From NCBI GenBank assembly GCA_020026335.1, contig JAHHQO010000001.1:248001-312000 (forward strand): a stretch of 64,000 nt of DNA, in the 5' to 3' direction. Below the pieces are notes generated by a model. It did no database searches. It had not been told where the DNA came from and saw only the letters and a list, made by a program, of their open reading frames with translations. Shown here piece by piece: positions 45,478 through 54,863 of the stretch. Within the stretch, counting starts at the first letter, position 1. Every line of letters begins with the position of its first letter. The translations under genes were made by a program, and so were the position numbers. The DNA comes from Alistipes sp. GTDB lineage: Bacteria > Bacteroidota > Bacteroidia > Bacteroidales > Rikenellaceae.

Positions 45478-46511
45478 TTTTGGAGGACATCATATCGCAG
45501 GGACGTGTCGGGGCTGACACGTTGGGCGGCGGTCATAAGGCTGTGCGTCCGAAGAGTGATACCCTTGTGAAAGGCAGTCGTAAGCAGGTGACGCAGCCCT
45601 CCGCGGCGGTGCACGAAAAAGCGGACTCGCTGGGACAGAAGGGGGTAGATTCTTTGGCAAATGCCCCTGCCGATACCTTATTATATTATAATAGGGGGGA
45701 GATGTGGTGGCTGTCCGACTTGTTGCCGGAAGCTCCCCTGCCCGTGGATTCCCTGCTGCGCGAGGTGGAAGCCCCCGTGGTTTTCGGTGAGCACTCCGTG
45801 GCGGTGGAGGGTTGCATGATGCAGCCCGCCAGAGTGCCTGCACTCACCGAACAACCGCTGTTTCAAGGCTTTGTACTCTTCCTTGCCTTTGTATTTGCAC
45901 TGATTATCAACAAATTCCTGCCCGATGTGAAAGCGCTGTTGGGCAGTGTCTTCACCTATCACAACGCCGGCGAGCGTCTCTCTCCCGGCTCGAACAACAA
46001 CAACGTCATACGCCTGCTCGATGATTCGGCGTGGGTGGGTGCGCTGATGGTGGGTGCTGCCGTGGTGCGCTTCTGTGGCGATTATGTGCCGCAGGAGGTG
46101 GGCAGCCTGCTCAACGGTGCCACCGCTCTGGTGGTGATGTTGGCGGTGCTGGCAGCCCTTGTAGTGGTGCATCTGTTTCAGTATCTGACACTTCGTGCCA
46201 CGGGTGAGGTGCTCCTCTGTCAGAACTTCATCACCCAGCTCTGGCAGGTCAAGCGTATCTGCTTCTCGCTGTTCGTCATTTCGGTCACTCCGCCCCTTTT
46301 GCTCTATATGTTTGCTCCCGATGCAAGTGCCCGCTGGCTGCTCGCAGTGATGGTTCTAATGTCGTTAACGGCGCTTTTTGTGTACGTTAGGGAGACGATT
46401 GGTCTGTTTCTTTCCAAAAAAATTTCAATTTTGCATTGGTTTTTGTACCTTTGCACCGTGGAATTATTCCCTATCAGCCTGTTATGGCTGCTTGTCGTTA
46501 AGAAACTGTAA
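45474..46511 (+). CDS. DUF4271 membrane protein
   Basis: 345 residues: a polar N-terminal part of about 130 residues, then about seven TM segments forming the Bacteroidetes DUF4271 domain (HNAGERLSPGSNNNN and following). Function unknown, but the family commonly lies directly upstream of hemD. The start is TTG at 45474, overlapping the kinase stop (TTGA); no ATG is available until about residue 77, so the start is uncertain. Confidence 0.75.
   Translation: MILEDIISQGRVGADTLGGGHKAVRPKSDTLVKGSRKQVTQPSAAVHEKADSLGQKGVDSLANAPADTLLYYNRGEMWWLSDLLPEAPLPVDSLLREVEAPVVFGEHSVAVEGCMMQPARVPALTEQPLFQGFVLFLAFVFALIINKFLPDVKALLGSVFTYHNAGERLSPGSNNNNVIRLLDDSAWVGALMVGAAVVRFCGDYVPQEVGSLLNGATALVVMLAVLAALVVVHLFQYLTLRATGEVLLCQNFITQLWQVKRICFSLFVISVTPPLLLYMFAPDASARWLLAVMVLMSLTALFVYVRETIGLFLSKKISILHWFLYLCTVELFPISLLWLLVVKKL
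46446..46453 (+). promoter_or_regulatory. -7 element inside the DUF4271 gene, for hemD
   Basis: TACCTTTG, 89 bases before hemD, lies within the DUF4271 coding region. The nearest TTTG is only 12 bases upstream, so this is tentative. Confidence 0.35.
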
Positions 46512-46541
46512 GACTAATACTTAATTATAAAACTTTTAAAA

Positions 46542-47405
46542 TTGAAAATCCAGCGCGTATTGGTTTCCCAGCCGAAACCTGCCATATTTGAGAAATCCCC
46601 ATTCTACGAATTATCTCAGAAGCACAACGTAGAGATTGTTTACCATCCCTTCATTCGCGTAGTTGGAGTCTCGTTAAAAGAGTTCCGTTCACAGAGAATT
46701 GAAATCCTCGACCACACAGCCGTGATTTTTACATCGCGCACCACGGTCGACAGCTTCTTCCACATTTGTGAGGAGGCACGCATCACTGTTCCCGAGACAA
46801 TGAAGTATATCTGCCAAACCGAGGCAGTAGCTCTTTATTTACAGAAATATATCGTATACCGCAAACGTAAGATTTCGTTTGCCGACGGTTCGTTCACCTC
46901 GCTCATCGAGCAGATTATCAAGCACAAGGACGAGAAATTCCTCCTCGCGCTGAGCGAACCCCACAAACCCGAATTGCCCGATGCACTGGCCAAGCTCAAG
47001 CTGGCGGTTGATTCCGTTATCCTGGCGCGCACCGTGGCTGCCGACCTCGACGATGTGAAGCCTGCCGATTACGGCATGGTGGCACTCTACTCGCCTTCGG
47101 ACATCAAGGCGCTCATCGAGAAGTTCGGTACCGAGAACCTGCCTCCTCTGGCGGTATTCGGTGACGGTGCTCTGAAGATGGCTTTGGAAGCCGGCATCAC
47201 CGTGTTGGCCAACGCTCCGCGTCCGGCAGCTCCCTCGATGGTGAAGGCCATCGACATCTACCTCGACAAGATTGCCGAGGGCGAGGAGGTGGCTCCCGTG
47301 CAGCTGACCACCGACACCAGTAACGAAGATTTTATCCGCAGCCAGCAGCACAAGCTCGCCAAAAAGAGCCGTGCAAAGCGTGTGGTAACCGAAAAAAATA
47401 ACTAA
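46542..47405 (+). CDS. hemD: uroporphyrinogen-III synthase
   Basis: Closes hydroxymethylbilane into uroporphyrinogen III for tetrapyrrole synthesis. 287 residues, TTG start (KIQRVLVSQPKP follows, the usual Bacteroidetes N-terminus). Divergent family; the VIFTSRTTVDSFF and MVALYSPSDIKAL segments match HemD halves. A C-terminal basic extension (residues 258-287) is longer than in E. coli. rnpA begins 5 bases later. Confidence 0.88.
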   Translation: MKIQRVLVSQPKPAIFEKSPFYELSQKHNVEIVYHPFIRVVGVSLKEFRSQRIEILDHTAVIFTSRTTVDSFFHICEEARITVPETMKYICQTEAVALYLQKYIVYRKRKISFADGSFTSLIEQIIKHKDEKFLLALSEPHKPELPDALAKLKLAVDSVILARTVAADLDDVKPADYGMVALYSPSDIKALIEKFGTENLPPLAVFGDGALKMALEAGITVLANAPRPAAPSMVKAIDIYLDKIAEGEEVAPVQLTTDTSNEDFIRSQQHKLAKKSRAKRVVTEKNN

Positions 47406-47410
47406 CAGCT

Positions 47411-47785
47411 ATGTCAGACGACCGCTCTCTTCCCCGTTCGGAGCGACTCCATTCGCTTGGAGCCGTAAAGCGCCTGTTTGAGAGTGGCGAAAGCGGATTT
47501 GTGTTCCCGTTTCGATATGTGTGGTACGCCGAGGTCGATAACGAGAATTCTGCCGAGGTGCTCTTCTCGGTGCCCAAGCGTTTCCACAAGCGAGCCAACA
47601 AGCGCAACCTGCTGAAACGCCGCACACGTGAGGCCTACCGCCTGCAAAAGGGTATCTTGCAGGCAGCACAAAAGAGTATGAATCTCGATTTGGCACTCGT
47701 CTATTCCTCAAAAGAGGTGTTGCCCTACAAAAATATTGAACATGCAGTCCGAAAGATTCTTCAGCAAATTGTGGAGCGTCTGTAA
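47411..47785 (+). CDS. rnpA: ribonuclease P protein component
   Basis: Protein subunit that assists RNase P RNA in maturing tRNA 5' ends. 124 residues with the RnpA signature [22 protein letters not shown] (about residues 56-77). Its end overlaps the yidD start by 44 bases, a compact arrangement common in bacteria. Confidence 0.95.
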   Translation: MSDDRSLPRSERLHSLGAVKRLFESGESGFVFPFRYVWYAEVDNENSAEVLFSVPKRFHKRANKRNLLKRRTREAYRLQKGILQAAQKSMNLDLALVYSSKEVLPYKNIEHAVRKILQQIVERL

Positions 47786-48002
47786 GCGAATCGTGGCACT
47801 GCCTTTCATTCTGCTTATCCGTTTCTATCAGCTGTGCATCTCTCCGATGACACCGCCCTCGTGTCGGTTTGTCCCCACCTGTTCGCAGTATGCGCTGGAG
47901 GCATTCCGCAAGTACGGGCCGCTGAAGGGGCTGTGGCTCACCGTGAAGCGTCTTGCGCGCTGTCACCCGTGGGGCGGCAGCGGTTACGACCCCGTGCCGT
48001 AA
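47742..48002 (+). CDS. yidD: membrane protein insertion efficiency factor YidD
   Basis: 86 residues. Family signature: [21 protein letters not shown] and [14 protein letters not shown], with an N-terminal amphipathic helix. The ATG at 47742 is preferred over an in-frame TTG at 47736. It assists YidC-mediated insertion and is typically coupled to rnpA, as here. Confidence 0.93.
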   Translation: MQSERFFSKLWSVCKRIVALPFILLIRFYQLCISPMTPPSCRFVPTCSQYALEAFRKYGPLKGLWLTVKRLARCHPWGGSGYDPVP

Positions 48003-48021
48003 CGAGTTGTTTTTTAGTCTT

Positions 48022-48059
48022 AAAAAAGACGGAATCCTTTGGGGTTCCGTCTTTTTTTT
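48022..48059 (+). terminator. terminator after yidD
   Basis: AAAAAAGACGGAA pairs with TTCCGTCTTTTTT, loop of 10, ending in a T-run. Confidence 0.9.
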
Positions 48060-48534
48060 GTTTGTATGGGGCGGCTGTTACGAGGGAGCGGAGTCAGGAC
48101 GGTCGGAGGGCGGCGCGGTGTATTGTGGGGGCTGAGTCGTGTTGCTATGGTGTGTTGCTGGTGGCGGTCGGACGGTTTTTCAATAGCTGTATGTGAGCGT
48201 AGGCGGTCTGTCGCAGTAGGAGTGTTTCGCGGTGGAATCGGTCGGAGTGATGGAGAAAGACCGTCAGAGGGGCGGAAATGGGGGTAGAAGTGAATGCCAA
48301 CGGGTGCCGGTGCGGAGGAATGGGGGTGATGTCTGCGTAATATAAAATATAAAGTGTGATGTGTGGCGCGGAGGGGGGGCAAAGTGTTGCGTGTCGGCTA
48401 CCCTCCGAGTGTGCGGTGTTTGTGCAGTCATTTCCCGAAAGGGGCGCGGAAATGGGGTGGTGCGCTGTGCGGTGCGTACCGAGCGTCCCCGTGTTGTGCC
48501 GAATGTCACGCCCCCTCTCTCTGCGATACAGATA
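48060..48534. other. G-rich intergenic spacer without genes
   Basis: 475 bases strongly G-rich on the plus strand, with no supported ORF, RNA or repeat. Confidence 0.5.
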
Positions 48535-48569
48535 CAAAAAAAAGAGATGCTTCAAAAAAAGCATCTCTT
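48535..48569 (-). terminator. terminator of tRNA-Ser(CGA)
   Basis: AAGAGATGC (48542-48550) pairs with GCATCTCTT (48561-48569); the A-run at 48535-48543 gives the T-run on the minus strand. Confidence 0.85.
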
Positions 48570-48573
48570 GGAG

Positions 48574-48660
48574 CGGAAAGAGAGGGATTCGAACCCCCGG
48601 TGCAGTTACCCGCACACCGCATTTCGAGTGCGGCACGTTCGACCACTCCGTCATCTTTCC
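48574..48660 (-). tRNA. tRNA-Ser(CGA)
   Basis: Acceptor GGAAAGA/TCTTTCC, anticodon loop CTCGAAA (anticodon CGA), long variable arm and T-arm with GTTCGAATC. No CCA encoded. Confidence 0.93.
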
Positions 48661-48687
48661 GTGTATTAGTCGTTCGTTTACGGAGTG

Positions 48688-48695
48688 CAAATATA
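48688..48695 (-). promoter_or_regulatory. -7 element of tRNA-Ser(CGA)
   Basis: TATATTTG on the minus strand, 28 bases before the tRNA. Only ATTG lies near -33. Confidence 0.5.
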
Positions 48696-48799
48696 GACAT
48701 TATTTTCAATATGCAATAATTTTGAACGAAAATTTTTGATTTTTTTTCAAAAAAGGTGCGAAATGCCCGATTTTGACCATAAAATCACATATTTTTCCC

Positions 48800-48807
48800 T
48801 ATATTTG
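48800..48807 (+). promoter_or_regulatory. -7 element for the low-complexity lipoprotein and OmpP1/FadL operon
   Basis: TATATTTG with TTTG at 48772-48775, a 24-base spacing that is slightly long. It implies a leader of about 215 nt. Confidence 0.45.
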
Positions 48808-49028
48808 TATCACTCAACAGGGGCAAAACCTCCTCCCGATTTCCGAAAAAATGCGAAGTCCGGGGTGAGAATTTGCAGTGGGGAGCGAAATTTTTGCGTC
48901 CGTGGGACGAAGAAATGTCGCCCGAAAAGAGGGCGTGCCTCGCAAATTTGTCGGTCGGAAGAAATACTAAAACAACTCGCCGTGCCGTTATATATTAAAA
49001 TGGTGAAACGCATAAAAAGATGTGCATT

Positions 49029-50174
49029 ATGAAAAGATTGGTCTATATCATATCGCTGTTGCTGGTGGGATTCTCCATGAGCAGTTGCACGTCGGCATAT
49101 TACGCTTCGACAGGCCAGTATGCCGGAGATGATTTATACACCACCCACAACAAGGTCAATATCGCCCAGCGCGAAAAGGCACGTGCCGAAGCCGAAAAGG
49201 CCGAGGCGGAAGCTCGTCGCGCACAGTGGCAGGCACGCCTTGCCGAAGCAGAGGCAGCGGCTGCCGAAAACAAATATTACAGCTATAAGTCGGGCAGTCG
49301 CTTCGACGATGTGGTAGAGGATACCTACGAGGGTGCCTACGAACGCCGTCTGAGGGGCTTCAATTCGCCCACCTACCGTATGCCGTCGAGCTACTTCGAC
49401 TTCCGTTACAGCTCGGAGTTCAGCTACCTGTCGGCCTACGACCCTGCCTTCTACAATGTGATTGTCATGGGTGATCAGGTGTGGGTAGAACCCAAATACA
49501 TCTCCTCGATGTTCGGTACATGGGGTCGTCCGATTTACTATGTTGCCCCGTGGTACTACGGTTGGAGATACCCCTCCTACGGCTGGAACATCGGTTTCGG
49601 CAGCTGGGGCTGGGGCTTCGGATTTGGCTTCGGCTGGCACAGTCCGTGGTATGACCCCTGGTGGGGTTACGACCCGTGGTGGGGCGGTCATCACTGCTAT
49701 CCCGGCGCACGACCCTATTACCATCGCTACGGCTCGCACTATGTACCCGGCAATTCGGGTTCGGGACGCTACTACCGTGGCGGACACTACTCGGGCTACT
49801 CGAACAGAGGTTACCGTTCGGGCGGCAGGGGATACTACCACACGGGCAGCCGTTATGACGGACGCGACACCTACCGCAACGGTTCGTCGTCGGGCAACTA
49901 TCGCGGCTCGTCGGGTCGCGGCGGCTCACGCTACAACAGCGGTTACGGCGGTCGTCACAACTCCTACAAGAACCGTTACGACAACAATCGCAACAACAAC
50001 TATAACAACAATTACAACGGCAACTACAACAACCGCAACAACTACAACAGCGGTTCGTCCAACAGCAGCTACGGCAGCGGTTCGCGCGGTGGCAGCTACG
50101 GCGGCGGTAGTTATGGAGGCGGTTCGCGCGGTGGTTCGTCATCGGGCAGTGGTCGTCACTATGGCGGCAGATAA
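49029..50174 (+). CDS. lipoprotein with Tyr/Gly/Asn/Ser/Arg-rich C-terminus
   Basis: 381 residues. Lipoprotein signal with lipobox SSC (cysteine near residue 20). Then an alanine/glutamate-rich helix (about 43-80), a Y/W/G-rich middle with many WGWGFGF-type repeats, and from residue 230 a low-complexity tail of Gly, Tyr, Arg, Ser and Asn, including runs of Asn and repeated GGSYGGGS. I do not recognise the family; a sticky or scaffold-like surface protein is possible. Start is the ATG at 49029, three codons inside the longest frame. Co-directional with the OMP gene 18 bases on. Confidence 0.75.
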   Translation: MKRLVYIISLLLVGFSMSSCTSAYYASTGQYAGDDLYTTHNKVNIAQREKARAEAEKAEAEARRAQWQARLAEAEAAAAENKYYSYKSGSRFDDVVEDTYEGAYERRLRGFNSPTYRMPSSYFDFRYSSEFSYLSAYDPAFYNVIVMGDQVWVEPKYISSMFGTWGRPIYYVAPWYYGWRYPSYGWNIGFGSWGWGFGFGFGWHSPWYDPWWGYDPWWGGHHCYPGARPYYHRYGSHYVPGNSGSGRYYRGGHYSGYSNRGYRSGGRGYYHTGSRYDGRDTYRNGSSSGNYRGSSGRGGSRYNSGYGGRHNSYKNRYDNNRNNNYNNNYNGNYNNRNNYNSGSSNSSYGSGSRGGSYGGGSYGGGSRGGSSSGSGRHYGGR

Positions 50175-50192
50175 TAAAACAGGAAAAGGAAT

Positions 50193-51902
50193 ATGAAACG
50201 TATATTGTTTTTGGCGGCGGCCCTCGTCTTGGGTGCCGCTTCGGTGAAGGCTCAGGTTCCGGGATTGGACTTCGGCGGTGTGGTCCTCGGTCAGGATATG
50301 CTTTGGTCCACGGATATGGCCAATCTGTCGCGTACACATGCTTTCGGTACGGCGCGCGCCATGGGTATGGGCGGTGCGATGACATCGCTGGGTGCCGATT
50401 TGTCCTCCATGGCCGTCAACCCCGCAGGTCTGGGTATGTACAACGGCAACGATGTGTCGGTGACCCCTCTGGTGACGGTGGCGAACGCTTCGACCCCCGG
50501 TACACAGACCTGGCAGAAGAATAGCCGCACACGCTTTGCGGCTGCCAACTTCGGTGTGGCCATCAATGTGTTGGAAAACTCGAAGTCTGCCCTCACGAGC
50601 ATGACCTTCGGTTTCGGCATGAACCGTATCGCCGACTTCAACACACGAACCTCCTTCTCGGCGGAGTCGCGCTACAACAATCAGACCCCCGGACACTATA
50701 TGCCCACCATTGCCGATATCTTCGCACAGCAGTTGGGTGAGTATGAAGTAAGGCAGAACGACAAGGGCGCGTTGAATATGAAGGACTTCGGCCCTCATCT
50801 GTGGCCTGCGATTTTGGGCTACGATGTGATGATGGTCTCCAACCTCGGTACGCAGAACGACCCTTATTGGAAGCCCGAATTCATCGGCAGCAACGCTTCG
50901 GTACTCCACTCCATGGAGATGCTCAACAAGGGCTCTATCAATGAGTTCGACATCTCGCTGGGTGCGAATTTCAATAACTTCATCTATGTGGGTGCCACTC
51001 TCGGTGTGCAGAGCGTGTCGCTGCGCCGCGAGATTATCTATCAGGAGGAGTACGGCTACTTCAATCCCGACGGTAGCAATGCCCCCTCGCACGATGGTGA
51101 GGGTATGCCGCTCAAGCAGGAGTTGTTGTACAGCAACCTCTATCAGGGCTCATCGTTGGAGGGTAGCGGTATCAACTTCAAACTGGGTGTCATCATTCGC
51201 CCCACACAGGGACTGCGTATCGGTGTGGCATTCCATTCGCCCACCTACTACGCGCTTGACCGCTCCTATCGTGCCGACATGACCTCGGAGCTGGGTACGG
51301 TGGCCACCGGTGAGGTGAAGGGCTACGGCAACTATGCCCCCGGACTCTATGACGAGGGCGACAACAGCTGGGATTTCATCTCTCCCTCGCGACTCATGGT
51401 CGGTGCTTCCTACACGCTGGGCAAGACCGCTATTCTGTCGGTGGACTACGAGCGTGCGTGGTACAACGGCATCCGTTCGAAGAACCTGCCCTACGCCCTC
51501 GGTAAGACACGTGAGGACTACAACAACGAGTTCCGCGACCTCTACAAGGGCAACAACAATATCCGCGCAGGTCTTGAGGTGCGCCCCATTCCCATGCTCG
51601 CATTGCGTCTGGGTGGCGGTTACAGCGACTCGATGCTCCGCGACAAGGAGACCTTCGTGACCAACTCCCAGGCCGGTATGCCCCCCGTGACGGAGAGCTA
51701 CTTCGTGTCGGCGGGTGTGGGCTTCTCGCTGGGTCGTGCCTACTTCGATTTGGCGTACCAGCACCTCACCGAGAACTCGTCGGACTATCAGCTCTTCTTC
51801 AGCGGCGACCGCATGACAGGTGAGATTGTGACCGAGAGCGGACTCTACAACACCGCCTTCAAACGTCACTTCGTGTCGCTGACATTGGGCTTCCGCTTCT
51901 AA
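50193..51902 (+). CDS. outer membrane beta-barrel protein, OmpP1/FadL family
   Basis: 569 residues with signal peptide (cleaved after about residue 20, VKAQ) and alternating beta strands ending in a terminal aromatic (LTLGFRF). The N-terminal GTARAMGMGGAMTSLGADL and AVNPAGLGMY segments are typical of Bacteroidetes OmpP1/FadL-type proteins, often labelled hemin receptor. It probably transports a hydrophobic compound; substrate unknown. It follows the lipoprotein gene by 18 bases. Confidence 0.88.
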   Translation: MKRILFLAAALVLGAASVKAQVPGLDFGGVVLGQDMLWSTDMANLSRTHAFGTARAMGMGGAMTSLGADLSSMAVNPAGLGMYNGNDVSVTPLVTVANASTPGTQTWQKNSRTRFAAANFGVAINVLENSKSALTSMTFGFGMNRIADFNTRTSFSAESRYNNQTPGHYMPTIADIFAQQLGEYEVRQNDKGALNMKDFGPHLWPAILGYDVMMVSNLGTQNDPYWKPEFIGSNASVLHSMEMLNKGSINEFDISLGANFNNFIYVGATLGVQSVSLRREIIYQEEYGYFNPDGSNAPSHDGEGMPLKQELLYSNLYQGSSLEGSGINFKLGVIIRPTQGLRIGVAFHSPTYYALDRSYRADMTSELGTVATGEVKGYGNYAPGLYDEGDNSWDFISPSRLMVGASYTLGKTAILSVDYERAWYNGIRSKNLPYALGKTREDYNNEFRDLYKGNNNIRAGLEVRPIPMLALRLGGGYSDSMLRDKETFVTNSQAGMPPVTESYFVSAGVGFSLGRAYFDLAYQHLTENSSDYQLFFSGDRMTGEIVTESGLYNTAFKRHFVSLTLGFRF

Positions 51903-51927
51903 AAAGAGCAAAATTCGCCTAAATATA

Positions 51928-51960
51928 AGGTCTGTCTTTGCGGCAGACCTTTGTTTTTTT
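51928..51960 (+). terminator. terminator after the OmpP1/FadL gene
   Basis: AAGGTCTG (51928-51935) pairs with CAGACCTT (51945-51952), then a T-run. The same bases hold the -33 element of the proS promoter. Confidence 0.8.
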
Positions 51961-51970
51961 TGTATATTTG
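51938..51970 (+). promoter_or_regulatory. promoter of proS
   Basis: TTTG (51938-51941), 21 bases, TATATTTG (51963-51970): both elements match, 41 bases before the ATG. Confidence 0.75.
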
Positions 51971-52010
51971 CATTCTCAATAAATCGGAAATTATAATAAT
52001 CAAGTATATT

Positions 52011-53495
52011 ATGGCAAAGGAACTTAAAGACCTCACCAAATCCGACGACAATTATTCGCGTTGGTATAACGAATTGGTGGTAAAGGCTGGTTTGGCAGAG
52101 ACTTCGGCCGTGCGCGGTTGCATGGTCATTAAACCTTATGGCTATGCCATTTGGGAGAAGATGCACGATGTGTTGGACAAGATGTTCAAGGAGACAGGCC
52201 ATCAGAACGCCTACTTCCCCTTGTTTATCCCCAAGTCGTTCTTCTCGAAGGAGGCTCACCACGTTGAGGGTTTCGCCAAGGAGTGCGCCGTTGTGACCCA
52301 CTACCGTCTGAAGAACGACCCCCACGGTAACGGTATCGTGGTTGATCCCGATGCAAAGTTGGAGGAGGAGCTCATCGTACGCCCCACCTCGGAGACCATC
52401 ATCTGGAATACCTACAAGAACTGGATTCAGTCGTACCGTGACCTCCCCATCCTCTGCAATCAGTGGGCCAATGTGGTTCGCTGGGAGATGCGTACCCGTC
52501 TGTTCCTGCGTACCGCAGAGTTCCTGTGGCAGGAGGGCCACACGGCACACGCCACCCGCGAGGAGGCCATTGCCGAGGCCGAGAAGATGATTAACGTCTA
52601 CCGCGACTTCGCCGAGAATTGGATGTCACTGCCCGTCATCGTGGGTCACAAGTCACCCAACGAGCGTTTCGCAGGTGCCGAGGATACCCTCACCATCGAG
52701 GCTCTCATGCAGGACGGTAAGGCTTTGCAGAGCGGTACTTCGCACTTCCTGGGTCAGAACTTCGCCAAGGCATTCGATGTGCAGTTTGTCAATAAGGAGG
52801 GCAAGCGCGACTACGTGTGGGCTACCTCGTGGGGCGTTTCTACCCGTCTGATGGGTGCGCTCATCATGGCTCACTCGGACAACAACGGTCTGGTACTGCC
52901 TCCGAAGTTGGCTCCCATTCAGGTCGTGATGGTCCCCATCTACAAGACCGAGGAGCAGCTCAAGGCCATCGTAGAGCGTTTCGAGGCTATCGCCGCACAG
53001 CTCAAGGCCAAGGGCATCAGCGTGAAGATTGACGACCGCGACAATGTACGTCCCGGCTTCAAGTTCTCGGAGTACGAGTTGAAGGGTGTGCCTGTTCGTC
53101 TGGCCATGGGTGGCCGCGACATGGAGAACAATACCGTGGAGCTGGTTCGCCGCGATACTCTGGAGAAGGAGACCGTATCGCAGGAGGGTCTGGTGGAGTT
53201 GGTCGAGAAGCTGATGACCGACATCCAGCAGAACATCTTCAAGAAGGCTTACGACTACCGCCAGTCGATGATTACCAAGGTCGATACCTGGGAGGAGTTC
53301 AAGCGCGTACTCGACGAGAAGGGTGGTTTCATCTCTGCTCATTGGGACGGTACCGTGGAGACCGAGGTGGCTATCAAGGACGCTACCAAGGCCACTATCC
53401 GTTGTATCCCCTTCGATGTGGAGGAGGAAGAGGGTAAGTGTATCTTCACCGGCAAACCTTCGCACCGCCGCGTATTGTTCGCACGCAGCTACTAA
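52011..53495 (+). CDS. proS: prolyl-tRNA synthetase
   Basis: Charges tRNA-Pro. 494 residues from the ATG at 52011, in the size range of the shorter archaeal/eukaryote-like ProS type. Class II motifs: [26 protein letters not shown] and [13 protein letters not shown]; anticodon-binding domain from about residue 300. The longer frame starts inside the promoter region, so it was rejected. Monocistronic: promoter and terminator flank it. Confidence 0.96.
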   Translation: MAKELKDLTKSDDNYSRWYNELVVKAGLAETSAVRGCMVIKPYGYAIWEKMHDVLDKMFKETGHQNAYFPLFIPKSFFSKEAHHVEGFAKECAVVTHYRLKNDPHGNGIVVDPDAKLEEELIVRPTSETIIWNTYKNWIQSYRDLPILCNQWANVVRWEMRTRLFLRTAEFLWQEGHTAHATREEAIAEAEKMINVYRDFAENWMSLPVIVGHKSPNERFAGAEDTLTIEALMQDGKALQSGTSHFLGQNFAKAFDVQFVNKEGKRDYVWATSWGVSTRLMGALIMAHSDNNGLVLPPKLAPIQVVMVPIYKTEEQLKAIVERFEAIAAQLKAKGISVKIDDRDNVRPGFKFSEYELKGVPVRLAMGGRDMENNTVELVRRDTLEKETVSQEGLVELVEKLMTDIQQNIFKKAYDYRQSMITKVDTWEEFKRVLDEKGGFISAHWDGTVETEVAIKDATKATIRCIPFDVEEEEGKCIFTGKPSHRRVLFARSY

Positions 53496-53519
53496 TCTGT
53501 CCGCGCGACACAACGATAG

Positions 53520-53554
53520 AGAGTTCCGTCCTTGGGGGCGGAACTCTTTTTTTT
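53520..53554 (+). terminator. terminator after proS
   Basis: AGAGTTCCG pairs with CGGAACTCT, followed by eight T. Confidence 0.9.
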
Positions 53555-53667
53555 ACCCTTTCGTGGGGCGGTTTCTTCGCCCCGACGGCTGATTTTGGTA
53601 CACGAATTGAGGGGAAATTCTCTGCCGGTTGAGGTATGCAGATTGGAGCGACAGAAATTTCGCAAAT

Positions 53668-53698
53668 TTTGTTTTTTTCCTAAAAAGTTGCTATATTG
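53668..53698 (+). promoter_or_regulatory. putative promoter of the sigma-factor gene
   Basis: TTTG (53668-53671), 20 bases, TATATTG (53692-53698), one base short of the consensus. It gives a leader of about 310 nt. Confidence 0.5.
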
Positions 53699-53704
53699 CA
53701 ACCG

Positions 53705-54015
53705 TTATGCGGTAGTAAAAAGACCCGATTCCTGCTCCGGCGACGCGAAGTCGCAGCACGCAGGAGGCTGCAAAAGTGGTTCGGGAGCGGATTACAGAGG
53801 CGCACGGGAGCGGCGGTCGGCGGTTCGAATATGAACGGCAGGACGGTTCGGGAGTGGTCGCCGGTAGTTTGTGACGAATGAAGAAATGGTAGCCGAAAGG
53901 ACTGAAAAAGTCGCGAGGGCGAAAGACCGCAAAAAAAATTAATTAAACAACTAAAAATCGATTGCCTATAGATACAAATCTCTACTCTGAATAATAAATA
54001 ATAGGAGGAAAGAGT
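53705..54015 (+). other. long non-coding leader before the sigma-factor gene
   Basis: About 310 bases without an ORF. A hairpin GCGAC/GTCGC lies at about 53741-53755 and a G-rich middle follows. Just before the ATG is TAGGAGGAAAGAG, a strong Shine-Dalgarno sequence, unusual for Bacteroidetes. Confidence 0.45.
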
Positions 54016-54600
54016 ATGAATGTACAAGTATTAAGTGATAAAGTGTTGCTTAATCACTACCTTTCAGGTGACCGAAGTGCAATATCCCAGCTCATCGACC
54101 GTCACAGTCGTCGTGTGAGGGATTATATCAACATGATGGTCAAAGACCGTGATGTTGCCGAGGATATATTTCAAGAGACTTTTATTAAAGTTGTCAAGGT
54201 AATTGACGACGGGCGTTATATGGACAATGGCAAATTCTTGTCATGGGTACTTCGTATTGCCCATAATCAGGTGATAGACCATTTCCGTTCGCAGAAACAA
54301 AACAAGGCCGTCTCGGAATCCGAATCGGGATACGATGTGCTGGGCAGCCTGCGCTTCGCGGAGAAAACCGTTGAGGACGACATGGTGAGCCGTCAGATTG
54401 AGAGCGACATCCGCCACCTGGTGGAGTTGTTGCCCGACGAGCAGAAAGAGGTGGTTATGATGCGTTATTTTTCGGGTCTGAGCTTCAAGGAGATTGCCGA
54501 GCAGACCGATGTGAGCATCAATACCGCTTTGGGACGTATGCGTTATGCACTGATTAATCTCAGACGCATGATAAAAGAAAAAAATATTATTCTGTGCTGA
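54016..54600 (+). CDS. RNA polymerase sigma factor, ECF-like (sigma-70 family)
   Basis: 194 residues: region 2 (about 23-95; DRDVAEDIFQETFIKVVK, FLSWVLRIAHNQVIDHFR) and region 4 (about 130-190; LPDEQKEVVMMRYFSGLSFKE and the helix-turn-helix up to ALINLRRM), with no regions 1.1 or 3, hence ECF group. An unusually strong ribosome-binding site precedes it. No classic anti-sigma gene (membrane FecR-type) follows; instead a 48-residue acidic protein lies 63 bases downstream. The regulon is unknown. Confidence 0.9.
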   Translation: MNVQVLSDKVLLNHYLSGDRSAISQLIDRHSRRVRDYINMMVKDRDVAEDIFQETFIKVVKVIDDGRYMDNGKFLSWVLRIAHNQVIDHFRSQKQNKAVSESESGYDVLGSLRFAEKTVEDDMVSRQIESDIRHLVELLPDEQKEVVMMRYFSGLSFKEIAEQTDVSINTALGRMRYALINLRRMIKEKNIILC

Positions 54601-54663
54601 TATTTTGTACAATAAAATCCGAGGGCCTGCGTTTTATATGCAGAAAACCAAAACAGAGGGCCT

Positions 54664-54810
54664 ATGGAGGATTTGGACATGAACAGCGTTTCAGATAATG
54701 ACATCTCTGACGATGAAATATTGTTGATGGAGGAGGTGATTCAAGACGATGCAGACCTGTATTTTCTGAACCACTATCTGACGGAGATATTTCGCAACGG
54801 AGATATTTAA
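54664..54810 (+). CDS. small acidic protein downstream of the sigma factor
   Basis: 48 residues, Asp/Glu rich (NDISDDEILLMEEVIQDDAD), predicted mostly helical. ATG at 54664, TAA at 54808; a terminator follows. It lies 63 bases after the sigma factor, on the same strand. Very acidic small proteins can act as sigma-factor partners, but nothing in the sequence proves it. Codon usage and the tidy position before a terminator support it as a real gene. Confidence 0.6.
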   Translation: MEDLDMNSVSDNDISDDEILLMEEVIQDDADLYFLNHYLTEIFRNGDI

Positions 54811-54830
54811 GGGTTAATTTTTTGATGGGA

Positions 54831-54863
54831 GAAGGGTGTTGTGAGACACCCTTCGTTTTTTTT
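54831..54863 (+). terminator. terminator of the sigma-factor operon
   Basis: GAAGGGTGT (54831-54839) pairs with ACACCCTTC (54846-54854), then eight T. Confidence 0.9.

Noticed and set aside
48145..48690. Minus-strand ORF across the tRNA-Ser(CGA)
   Set aside because: Part of it is a translation of the tRNA and the rest of a G-rich spacer.
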